Assembly: GCA_025370055.1 (NCBI GenBank)
Contig: CP073041.1
Coordinates: 1,860,001-1,924,000 of the forward strand
Direction of reading: 5' to 3'
DNA from: Woronichinia naegeliana WA131
GTDB taxonomy: Bacteria; Cyanobacteriota; Cyanobacteriia; Cyanobacteriales; Microcystaceae
Length of the DNA stretch: 64,000 bases
In this document: positions 44,463 through 53,376 of the stretch, in pieces
Position numbering within the stretch: the first letter of the stretch is position 1
Layout of the letters: each line of letters starts with the position of its first letter
Position numbers and translations under genes: made by a program
The notes under the pieces: generated by a model
The model's database searches: none
Seen by the model: the letters and a program-made list of their open reading frames with translations, nothing else
Told to the model about the DNA's origin: nothing

Positions 44463-45618
44463 ATCCGATAGACCGATAAAATTACTATTAGTGACTCATT
44501 ACTATCCAAATCATCGAGGTGGGGTGGAAATTGTTGCCGGTAAACTGGTTGACTATTTACTAAAAATTGGTTCTATTGATATTACTTGGTTAGCCAGTAA
44601 TGTGGATGCTCCTCCTCCCGACCAACCTGGACTCTGGTGTATGCCAATGCCCGCCAATAATTGGATTGAAAAAAAATTGCAAATTCCCTATCCTCTCTGG
44701 ACAATTCCAGCCCTTTATCGTCTTTGGAAGCTCGTTAAGGATACAGATATTATTCATATTCACGATTATCTTTATTTCAGTAATTTAACAGCCTTTTTAT
44801 TTGCAAGAATTCAAAAAAAGCGATTAATTATTACCCAACATATTGGCTTTATTCCCTACAATAATCCTCTTTTTCGTTGGCTCCTGAGTTTTCTCAATGC
44901 GACACTAGGCTGCTGGATTCTTCGTCATGCCGATCAAACTATTTTTATTAGTGATGTTGTGCAGAAATATTTTTCTAAGAAAACCAGGTTTTGTCAGCCA
45001 GCTTTATTGATTCCCAATGGAGTTGAAACCAGTATCTTTTGCCCCACCGATGAAGGCGATCGCCTCAATCATCGGCAACAGTTAAATTTACCCCTTGAGC
45101 AGCCAATTTTTCTTTTTGTTGGACGGTTTGTGGAAAAAAAAGGATTGCTGATCTTACGAGCATTAACGCAACAATTTCCAGACGTTTATTGGTTATTTGC
45201 CGGTTGGGGTTCCCTCGATCCGAACAGTTGGCAACGTCCTAATATTCGGGTTTTTTCCGATCTCCAAAGTAGCCAACTAACGCCAATCTATCAGGTAGCA
45301 GATCTACTCATCTTGCCGAGTAAAGGAGAAGGGTTTCCCTTAGTGGTGCAGGAGGCGATGGCTTGTGGTACGCCAGTCATGGTGGGAACAGAAACCGCTA
45401 AAGCTTGTTTAGCTGCCGAGTCATTGATTTTTTCAGAAACCGTTGAATCTGGCGATGTAGTACAATGCTGGTCAGCAGGGATTAGGGAGATATTACAAGA
45501 TCATGCTAAACTAACTCAGTTGAGAACGACCGTGGCAGCTTTTGCCCAACAATATTGGAACTGGCAACAAACCGCTGATCGCTATTATGAAATTATCCGT
45601 CATTATTCCCTGTTATAA
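44452..45618 (+). CDS. GT4 family glycosyltransferase
   Basis: The product (388 aa from the ATG at 44452) is a standard two-Rossmann-fold GT4 enzyme: [28 protein letters not shown] near the start, [31 protein letters not shown] in the second half, and [25 protein letters not shown] with the retaining E-x7-E pair. It should transfer a sugar onto the growing glycan in the cytoplasm. It overlaps the GtrA-like gene before and the GT2 gene after (32 bases), so translational coupling is likely. Confidence 0.9.
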   Translation: MKNRSDRPIKLLLVTHYYPNHRGGVEIVAGKLVDYLLKIGSIDITWLASNVDAPPPDQPGLWCMPMPANNWIEKKLQIPYPLWTIPALYRLWKLVKDTDIIHIHDYLYFSNLTAFLFARIQKKRLIITQHIGFIPYNNPLFRWLLSFLNATLGCWILRHADQTIFISDVVQKYFSKKTRFCQPALLIPNGVETSIFCPTDEGDRLNHRQQLNLPLEQPIFLFVGRFVEKKGLLILRALTQQFPDVYWLFAGWGSLDPNSWQRPNIRVFSDLQSSQLTPIYQVADLLILPSKGEGFPLVVQEAMACGTPVMVGTETAKACLAAESLIFSETVESGDVVQCWSAGIREILQDHAKLTQLRTTVAAFAQQYWNWQQTADRYYEIIRHYSLL

Positions 45619-46276
45619 CGAAGTTAATACTATTGAAAAAGTCGTTTATGCCGTGAAAGATTCACCGATTAAAAATTGTGAAATTATTATTGTTGATGAT
45701 GGCTCTAGGGATGGGACGAGGGAGTTATTAACGACTAAAATTGAGCCGTTAGTCGATCAAGTTATTTACCATCCCAAAAATAAAGGCAAAGGAGCCGCTT
45801 TGAAGACGGGTTTTTCCTCGGCAATGGGGGATATTGTCATTGTGCAAGATGCTGATTTGGAATATGATCCTCAGGAATTTCCTCTCATGATTGAACCGAT
45901 TCTTAAGGGTAAAGCAGATGTGGTCTTTGGCTCACGTTTTCAAGGCGGAAAACCCCATCGCGTTGTTTATTATTGGCATCGTCTTGGTAATGCTTTTTTA
46001 ACAACTTTATCTAATATGTTTACCAATATTAATCTGACGGATATGGAAACTTGCTATAAAGCTTTTCGTCGAGAAATTATTCAATCGATCAATATTCAGG
46101 AATCTCGTTTTGGTTTTGAGCCAGAAATTACAGCCAAGGTTGCCAAGCTGAATTGTCGGATTTATGAAGTGGGAATTTCCTATTATGGTAGAACCTATAA
46201 AGAGGGGAAAAAAATTGGCTGGAAAGATGGAGTACAAGCTATTTATTGTATTATTAAATATAATCTTTTCAATTAA
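45587..46276 (+). CDS. GT2 glycosyltransferase, DPM1-like, paralog of 19339-20025
   Basis: The product (229 aa) starts [23 protein letters not shown] at an ATG inside the end of the preceding GT4 gene; earlier ATGs in frame are less likely. It has [39 protein letters not shown] and a long basic C-terminus ([15 protein letters not shown]) shared almost word for word with the protein at 19339-20025. It is a polyprenol-phosphate or similar sugar transferase. It is the last gene of this GT-C, GtrB-like, GtrA-like, GT4, GT2 module. Confidence 0.88.
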   Translation: MKLSVIIPCYNEVNTIEKVVYAVKDSPIKNCEIIIVDDGSRDGTRELLTTKIEPLVDQVIYHPKNKGKGAALKTGFSSAMGDIVIVQDADLEYDPQEFPLMIEPILKGKADVVFGSRFQGGKPHRVVYYWHRLGNAFLTTLSNMFTNINLTDMETCYKAFRREIIQSINIQESRFGFEPEITAKVAKLNCRIYEVGISYYGRTYKEGKKIGWKDGVQAIYCIIKYNLFN

Positions 46277-47040
46277 GTTCTATTTCTCCATTGGTTGTGA
46301 TCACAGTTGTAATTGCCTGTAATCAGCTGTAATAGGCGATCGCCCCTCCTCATCCACAAAAAGCGATCTCCCTTTGCGTTCCTATCCCAAGCAATGGCAA
46401 TTTTAAAGTTCAATCAACAATGTGACAGCGATCACGCTATAACAAAAACATGAGATCGCAGTTTTTAAAAAATTAATCAAGAGCGATCGCGTTTTGTCCC
46501 CCAAAATCTTTCTTGAAAAGCAGAACTTTCTTCAATGCTATGATAGACAAATAATCAATATTCATTAAATCGTTCACTGTAATTCTTATGACTGATGACC
46601 AATTGAAACAACTAATCGAGTCTAATCCCAAATCTATTGCGGCCTTATCCGATGCAATGGCAACTGAGCGAGAGGTGATCGCAGCAGAGTGAGAAGAACG
46701 ACGAGCAGAACGAGGTCAACTATATCAATATTTGGACAGAATTGCGGCAGCACAATCCAATTTCTACGAAGTTCAAGCTGATTATTATCATCAATTAGCA
46801 GTGTTATCTGAGCGTCAAACTCACACAGAAGAACAAATTGTTAAAATTTTAAAGCATTTATCCATTACTGAATAATGACGCAGAAGTCACTTTTTTAAGG
46901 AGAGAATAAGCACTGGCTCGCATTATGAAGACGATCGTAATCAAAAGCCAAAGTGATCGTACTTTCAAAAGCCAAAACGATCGCGTTTTTAAACATGAAT
47001 CAACAAGATAACGGCGATCGCAGTTTTAAATTTTAACTAA
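46277..47040. repeat. HIP1-rich intergenic region with degenerate ~45-bp repeats
   Basis: Apart from one small pseudogene (46588-46875), this stretch is made of repeated, diverged blocks of the form AATCAACAA.. followed by GCGATCGC-like octamers and GTTTTTAAA: near 46405-46440, 46450-46500 and 46985-47035. A perfect 10-base palindrome TGTGATCACA lies at about 46298-46307. No gene or RNA is recognised. It may be a hot spot where transposons collected just to the right. Confidence 0.55.
46588..46875 (+). pseudogene. Small helical protein with one in-frame TGA
   Basis: From ATG 46588 the frame reads MTDDQLKQLIESNPKSIAALSDAMATEREVIAAE, then a TGA, then EERRAERGQLYQYLDRIAAAQSNFYEVQADYYHQLAVLSERQ up to a TAA at 46873-46875. 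Both halves look like one short coiled-coil protein of a kind seen in many cyanobacterial genomes, with unknown role. The single stop makes it a recent pseudogene unless the TGA is read through; a sequencing error is also possible. Confidence 0.6.
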
Positions 47041-47101
47041 TACAGAAAAAGGGCACTGGTATCGTCTAGCTAGAAGCTACAAACGTTGCAATACGGGAGG
47101 T

Positions 47102-47559
47102 TCAACAAATCAGGCGAATTTGAAGTAAGTCCTCCCAAGTTAACTCTTTTTCAATTATACCGAGAGCTACAGCAGGAACTTCTCTAGTAGTAAAATGGCT
47201 GCGAACAAAGTTATGAACCATCCAGAAAATATCTAGGACTCGCTGTAATCCCACAACAGATTTAGCATAAGTATTTGTACGACGACGAAGGCGGCTAAAT
47301 AGCGTCGGATAGCACTATTCAATGCCTCAACGTGGTTGGCATGGATGTCCTTTTCTTCTGGTTTTTCTGTTGTCTCTGGATGTTCTGGTTTCGGAGTTTC
47401 TACTTTCTTGAGTTTACCCTCAGAATCTCGACGTTTACTACTCTTATTTTTTAGTCTTACCACAAGACCCTTCGGTAATACTTTGGTGGGACGACCTCGC
47501 TTTCCAGTCCTTAATACTTCGTGACAAATATTAAATAGCAGTTGACTATAAGTAGTCAT
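47102..47559 (-). pseudogene. IS1-like transposase, C-terminal part with frameshift
   Basis: The frame MTTYSQLLFNICHEVLRTGKRGRPTKVL...HANHVEALNSAIRRYLAAF shifts at about 47290; in the next frame it continues RRRTNTYAKSVVGLQRVLDIFWMVHNFVRSHFTTREVPAVALGIIEKELTWEDL to a stop at 47102. One base appears lost in the AAF-RRR region. The motif RRYLAAFRRRTNTYAKS with FVRSHF resembles the C-terminal DDE part of IS1-type transposases. Its N-terminal half is missing, probably because the IS630 element landed there. Confidence 0.65.
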
Positions 47560-48245
47560 GCAAAATTAATTACCTATACAGACAAGTGCTATAATAGCCT
47601 AAATCAAAAGTAATGATACCATATAAAAAATCAAAAAAGAGATGACTATGAAGTTTATTTGTGATTTAAGTTGGGACACAAAGAAAATGCTAGAACGCAT
47701 TTACAAGCAAAGTAAGCATCATCAAACAAGACAACGTGCAAAGTGCCTTCTATTGAGCTTAAAAGGAACGCCAATAAAAGAGCTAATGAAAATATTTGAA
47801 GTAACAAGAAAGACAATTTACAATTGGTTTAGTTCTTGGGAAGAAAATAAATTGTTAGGGCTGTATGATCGTGCGGGTCGAGGCAGAAAGCCAAAGTTAA
47901 CAAAAGAACAAGAAAAACAAGTAAAAGAGTGGGTAAAAGAGGAGCCTAAAAATCTAAAGAATGTCCAAATTAAAATAGAGAAAGAATGGGACTATAAAAT
48001 CAGTAAAGATACAATTAAAAGAACTATAAAAAAGTTTGATATGAGATGAAAAAGAATGAAGAGGGGTCTGAGAAAAAGTGCTGCGGAATGGGAGTTAGAG
48101 ATAAAAAAGGAGAAATTGATCTGAGATACTTTGATGAAGCAGGCTGGAGAATGAGAGCCTGTATTCCTATGGGTGGCAAGAAAAAGATGAGCCAGTAATA
48201 TCCTAAAGTAACACAAGAGAGATAGCTTCACTAACTACGATGATG
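47549..48245 (+). mobile_element. IS630-type element, left part only
   Basis: It begins TAAGTAGTCATGC, shares 90 bases of terminal and promoter sequence with 142-342, and carries a TATAAT at 47590-47595 in a single 18-bp unit. The transposase is cut off at 48245, exactly where IS607 copy 2 begins. No matching right half is found on the other side of the IS607, so a deletion or rearrangement took place. Confidence 0.75.
47642..48245 (+). pseudogene. IS630 family transposase, broken
   Basis: The first 135 codons give the helix-turn-helix half: RAKCLLLSLKGTPIKELMKIFEVTRKTIYNWFSSW and GRGRKPKLTKEQEKQVKEW. A TGA replaces a codon at 48047-48049; the frame then reads KRMKRGLRKSAAEWELEIKKGEIDLRYFDEAGW, with the DDE motif YFDEAGW. 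A base is missing at about 48166; beyond it GWQEKDEPVIS, a stop and SNTREIASLTTM continue until the IS607 junction. So it has at least three lesions and a missing C-terminus. Confidence 0.75.
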
Positions 48246-49910
48246 CTGATACATTTATGCGACAGAAAGCGGTATATTACCGCATTTTGCAACAATAGCA
48301 TCACCCTCGTTACTGAGAGTGAAGGTCGTACCCGACAAAGCCTTGAGCATAATACCCAAAGCACCATTCCAATCGCGTGGAATAACGTGGTCACAAACGG
48401 GACATCGAAAAACCTTAGAACCACCTAGTTTTGTGTGGATATGTCCGCATTTCGTACAAGTTTTGCTGGTAAATTCTTCTGTCACGTCAAACACCTGACA
48501 GCCACTTAACTCAGCTTTATTTTTAAGGACTTGTTTGAACCGATAATGCGCCCAGGTCAACATTTGTCGGGCAGTTTTACTTCTGATTTTTCGCTTGGAA
48601 CGATTGGTCATTTCTGACGTTTCAAACTTTGGCAGCAAGATAGCTGGATATTTTTTTGTTAAGTAACTTGCTGTTTTTTTATGGCAGTCATCAATTAAGT
48701 CACGAATCTTGCCTCGTAATCGAGAGGCTGCCCTTCTCATCTTTTGTCGTTCTTTAGCAACTTTTGATAGGCTAATTCGACTCATCAAGTCATCAAGATA
48801 CTTAGGGCTTGCTGAAAAAAGCTGAAACCTTTACGGAGAAAAATAGTAGGCGAATTAAGAACCGCTAGAATGCACGAAAATAGGGTAGAATGCCTCAAAA
48901 CCATTGCATTAAGAAGAGAGAAAGCAGATGTACCGAAAGCAACAGTACTCAATTGAAACACCAGAAAACTTGAAAAATCTGTTCGGCGGGCAGTTAGACG
49001 AAGAAAATCGTTGGATAGAAATGTCAAAAATGATTCCCTGGGAAGAATATGAGGAAGAATATGCAAAAAACTTCACAGAAAAAAAAGGAGCCCCAGCCAA
49101 ATCATTTAGAATGGCATTAGGAGCATTAATTATCAAAGAAATTTCAGGAAAAAGTGACAGAGAAACAGTAGAACAAATAAAAGAGAACCCTTATTTACAG
49201 TACTTTATAGGAATGGAAAGCTATAGTAGCAAAGAAGCATTTAATGCGTCAATGATGGTTCATTTTCGTAAAAAAATAGGAATGGAATTAATAAATAAAT
49301 AAAATTAATAAAGAAATAGAAAAAAAAGCGACGGGTGTAGCGTCAGAAAAAAAAGAAAATGAAGGAAAGTTATTGTTAGATGCGACTTGTACACCAGCAG
49401 ATATAAAATATCCAACGGATATAGGAATATTGAATGATGCCAGAGAAAAAACAGAAAAAATAATAGATAAGCTGTATGAAGAAATAAAAGAGAAAAGGAA
49501 AGAAAAGCCGAGGACTTATAGGGAAGTGGCAAGAAAAGAGTACTTAGCCATAGCAAAAAAACGTCGTGTGTCAAAAAAAGAAAGAAGAAAAGGAACAAAA
49601 AAACAACTAGGATATATAAAAAGAAACTTGTCTGATATAGAAAAAATGATAGAAGAGGGAGCAAAGTTAGAAAAACTAACGAAAAAAGAGCAAGAAGAGC
49701 TTGTAACGATAGGAAAAGTGTATGAGCAACAGTTAGAAATGTATGAAAAAAAGACAAATAAAGTAGAAAACAGAATTGTGAGTGTAAGCCAACCTCACGT
49801 GCGTCCAATAGTGCGTGGAAAAGCGGGAAAAGCAGTAGAGTTTGGAGCTAAAATATCGGCAAGTAATGTGAATGGCTTTGTCTTCTTAGACAAATTAAGT
49901 TGGGATAATT

Positions 49911-51600
49911 AGGGCTTGCTGAAAAAGTCAAAAAACGAAAGAAATGTGGGTTAGGGAAGTATGGACTGAAAAAGCATAGATAACTTATCCTTATGGAAAC
50001 AAATCAAAATACAGATTTTGTTTAATCTATTGTTCCTTTCTGTCTAAAAAGGTCAACACAAATCACTCCTCACAAAAGAGAGGAAAATTAACACCATTTT
50101 TCACAAGAAAAACGACTCTACAACTTTTTACTTTTTGTCTTCTGAAGTAGAGTAGAAAGATTCATTACCAAAAAGTTCATCGCAATTACCGTTTCCGAGG
50201 TCTCAGGTAGTTTGGCCATCACTCGACCAAGACTAAATTTCCTCTTTCCCTGTCCGAATTTACCCTCAATGGCATTACGCACTCTTTCATCTGAGCGTGC
50301 CTCTTTCTTTTTTTCTTTGCTCACCTCTTTCGGCGGTCTTCCCAATCGGGGACCACTCATTCTTATATCCCTTTCTTTACAATAAGCTCGATTCGCTTTT
50401 GTTCGATAGATTTTATCCACATGAACCGATTCCGGATAACATCCTGTTTCCCTTTTATATTCTTCTATTCGCGCTTGTAAATCTCCCGATTCGTTGTAAT
50501 TATCCCAACTTAATTTGTCTAAGAAGACAAAGCCATTCACATTACTTGCCGATATTTTAGCTCCAAACTCTACTGCTTTTCCCGCTTTTCCACGCACTAT
50601 TGGACGCACGTGAGGTTGGCTTACACTCACAATTCTGTTTTCTACTTTATTTGTCTTTTTTTCATACATTTCTAACTGTTGCTCATACACTTTTCCTATC
50701 GTTACAAGCTCTTCTTGCTCTTTTTTCGTTAGTTTTTCTAACTTTGCTCCCTCTTCTATCATTTTTTCTATATGAGACAAGTTTCTTTTTATATATCCTA
50801 GTTGTTTTTTTGTTCCTTTTCTTCTTTCTTTTTTTGACACACGACGTTTTTTTGCTATGGCTAAGTACTCTTTTCTTGCCACTTCCCTATAAGTCCTCGG
50901 CTTTTCTTTCCTTTTCTCTTTTATTTCTTCATACAGCTTATCTATTATTTTTTCTGTTTTTTCTCTGGCATCATTCAATATTCCTATATCCGTTGGATAT
51001 TTTATATCTGCTGGTGTACAAGTCGCATCTAACAATAACTTTCCTTCATTTTCTTTTTTTTCTGACGCTACACCCGTCGCCTTTTTTTCTATTTCTTTAT
51101 TAATTTTATTTATTAATTCCATTCCTATTTTTTTACGAAAATGAACCATCATTGACGCACTAAATGCTTCTTTGCTACTATAGCTTTCCATTCCTATAAA
51201 GTACTGTAAATAAGGGTTCTCTTTTATTTGTTCTACTGTTTCTCTGTCACTTTTTCCTGAAATTTCTTTGATAATTAATGCTCCTAATGCCATTCTAAAT
51301 GATTTGGCTGGGGCTCCTTTTTTTTCTGTGAAGTTTTTTGCATATTCTTCCTCATATTCTTCCCAGGGAATCATTTTTGACATTTCTATCCAACGATTTT
51401 CTTCGTCTAACTGCCCGCCGAACAGATTTTTCAAGTTTTCTGGTGTTTCAATTGAGTACTGTTGCTTTCGGTACATCTGCTTTCTCTCTTCTTAATGCAA
51501 TGGTTTTGAGGCATTCTACCCTATTTTCGTGCATTCTAGCGGTTCTTAATTCGCCTACTATTTTTCTCCGTAAAGGTTTCAGCTTTTTTCAGCAAGCCCT
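49911..51600 (-). mobile_element. Nested IS5-like element, intact (1690 bp)
   Basis: The terminal repeats lie at 49911 and 51600, and AATT is duplicated at 49907-49910 and 51601-51604. It is inserted in reverse orientation in the outer transposase gene, between the codons for LSWDN and YNESGD. It is nearly identical to 38990-40679 (same length, few differences), indicating recent activity. Confidence 0.95.
50118..51476 (-). CDS. IS5-like transposase (DUF772 + DDE), intact, nested copy
   Basis: This 452-residue transposase matches that at 39197-40555 at every protein position I compared. The DUF772-type N-terminus and the Asp, Asp, Glu triad are intact, so it is likely a working enzyme that could move all copies sharing the terminal repeats, including the MITE at 54396-54607. 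Confidence 0.9.
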   Translation of the reverse strand: MYRKQQYSIETPENLKNLFGGQLDEENRWIEMSKMIPWEEYEEEYAKNFTEKKGAPAKSFRMALGALIIKEISGKSDRETVEQIKENPYLQYFIGMESYSSKEAFSASMMVHFRKKIGMELINKINKEIEKKATGVASEKKENEGKLLLDATCTPADIKYPTDIGILNDAREKTEKIIDKLYEEIKEKRKEKPRTYREVARKEYLAIAKKRRVSKKERRKGTKKQLGYIKRNLSHIEKMIEEGAKLEKLTKKEQEELVTIGKVYEQQLEMYEKKTNKVENRIVSVSQPHVRPIVRGKAGKAVEFGAKISASNVNGFVFLDKLSWDNYNESGDLQARIEEYKRETGCYPESVHVDKIYRTKANRAYCKERDIRMSGPRLGRPPKEVSKEKKKEARSDERVRNAIEGKFGQGKRKFSLGRVMAKLPETSETVIAMNFLVMNLSTLLQKTKSKKL

Positions 51601-52721
51601 AATTACAACGAATCGGGAGATTTACAAGCGCGAATAGAAGAATATAAAAGGGAAACAGGATGTTATCCGGAATCGGTTCATGTGGATAAAATCTATCGAA
51701 CAAAAGCGAATCGAGCTTATTGTAAAGAAAGGGATATAAGAATGAGTGGTCCCCGATTGGGAAGACCGCCGAAAGAGGTGAGCAAAGAAAAAAAGAAAGA
51801 GGCACGCTCAGATGAAAGAGTGCGTAATGCCATTGAGGGTAAATTCGGACAGGGAAAGAGGAAATTTAGTCTTGGTCGAGTGATGGCCAAACTACCTGAG
51901 ACCTCGGAAACGGTAATTGCGATGAACTTTTTGGTAATGAATCTTTCTACTCTACTTCAGAAGACAAAAAGTAAAAAGTTGTAGAGTCGTTTTTCTTGTG
52001 AAAAATGGTGTTAATTTTCCTCTCTTTTGTGAGGAGTGATTTGTGTTGACCTTTTTAGACAGAAAGGAACAATAGATTAAACAAAATCTGTATTTTGATT
52101 TGTTTCCATAAGGATAAGTTATCTATGCTTTTTCAGTCCATACTTCCCTAACCCACATTTCTTTCGTTTTTTGACTTTTTCAGCAAGCCCTACTTACATA
52201 GCCTGTTGATTCGTCCCATGTCTGATGAACCGACTTCTAGGAAGTTTTGCCCATCAAATCCTGTCAGAAAAGTTCTTACTCCTGGGTCAAGAGCAATAAT
52301 GCGATTTTCCGGCTGGGGTGTCGTTTTTGTTTCTTCTAGAAAAATACAGAACCAATCACCCGACTTGTCCTTAATTAGTTGAGTTGCATAAAGACTAACA
52401 TCAGGAATTGCTTCTGAAGAAATAAAACCAAGCCCCTTTGTTAACAAGGGATACCATGTTCCATGACTAAAGTTACATTTGTTGAATTTAATTGTTTTTC
52501 TAGGAGCCTTACAACTTCTAAACTTACAACCCCGACTGGCAGTATAGGCTTGGTGAGCATCAAAAATGGCATTCTGCCTGATATGGCAAGGGTTTTCTTT
52601 TACCCATTCAGGAAGATTAGATTGCATGATGATATTTCTTAATTTTCCCTTGCCAATCCTGCCATTTTTCTTTTGGTAGTCAATAGCTTGATTAAAGCAA
52701 TAACGACAAGCCGCCATCCAT

Positions 52722-53376
52722 TTATTCCACTGTTTCTTCAACTCCAGACTGGGATAAACTTTTATCTTTCTTGCTCTGATTTTTATACTTTCCGAGTCCG
52801 TATAATCGGCTTGAGAAACAAGGTCGAATGGCGAGGATGTCTTCAACCATCTCGGCTTCAGGAGAGAGATTTGTCTCCCTATCGAACCACGATTGAGCAT
52901 CCAAACTTTCGGCAGAACCAGTCAAGCCAATCAAATCCAAATCGGGCAAGCCTATCTTTGTTAGCGACCACAATTGCTGCGACATTTCCAGACATGACTC
53001 GTTCCAATAAGGCTGTAAGTTTTTGTCTTTTGAAGTTGAGTCCTCCACCGATTTCGCTGACGACTTCCGCTTGCGGGTATTTTTCTTGGAGGACGGCGAC
53101 TTGTCTTGAGAGGTCTTCGGATTGTCCCCTACTGCTGACACGAGCGTAAATAACGGTAGCTCTAGTTGGCTCAACCTATTTCCCTGTGTAGGATTCAGTG
53201 TCGTATCGCCTTTGCCCTGACGGGGTTTTAATTGCTTGGATTTTCCCTTCCTGTTCCCATTTAACCAGGGTTCGGACGTGGACTCCGAGCATTCCTGCTG
53301 CGGTTTTGGGTTTAACATATTTTGCGATAATAAATCCCTCAATTCGACGCTTCCATTCTAGCGCATAGTGGCGCAT
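52722..53376 (-). pseudogene. tnpA: IS607 serine recombinase TnpA, broken, copy 2
   Basis: The N-terminal helix-turn-helix part MRHYALEWKRRIEG...KPKTAAGMLGVHVRTLVKWEQ ends at the same TAG after YDTESYTGK (53176) as in copy 1. The catalytic segment YARVSSRGQ and the later shift after CSIVVR are also shared, and the C-terminus VEDILAI...SRLYGLGKYKNQ is in another frame. Because two copies at different sites have the same lesions, the lesions are older than the last transposition. Confidence 0.85.

Larger units (their letters stand above)
48928..51984 (+). pseudogene. Transposase of the outer IS5-like copy, doubly broken
   Basis: The gene opens normally (MYRKQQYSIETPENLKNLFGG) and reads to MELINK at 49302, where a 4-base duplication (AATA/TAAA in ATTAATAAATAAATAAAATT) shifts the frame. 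It goes on in a second frame to LSWDN (49912), is interrupted by the nested copy, and resumes at 51605 with YNESGD to the end KSKKL (51984). The frameshift alone would have killed it, so it was probably inactive before, or made so after, the second insertion. Confidence 0.88.
48804..52191 (+). mobile_element. Outer IS5-like element, itself split by a second copy
   Basis: The ends AGGGCTTGCTGAAAAA / TTTTTCAGCAAGCCCT lie at 48804 and 52191, with ACTT target duplications outside. Without the nested copy and its AATT duplicate, it is 1694 bp, four longer than the intact copies; the extra four bases are in the transposase gene near 49295. Confidence 0.92.
48255..52900 (-). pseudogene. tnpB: tnpB of IS607 copy 2, split by IS5-like insertion
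   Basis: The 5' part (52196-52900) runs from the N-terminus through IIALDPGVRTFLTGFDG to RINRLC; the 3' part (48255-48799) continues MSRISLSKVAKERQKMRRAASRL through ILLPKFETSEM, CTKCGHIH...CPVC and RDWNGALG to the natural end. Together they would make a complete TnpB with Asp, Glu and Asp in place. The 3.4-kb insertion makes it inactive, although the 3' element end that could encode the guide RNA is intact. Confidence 0.88.
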
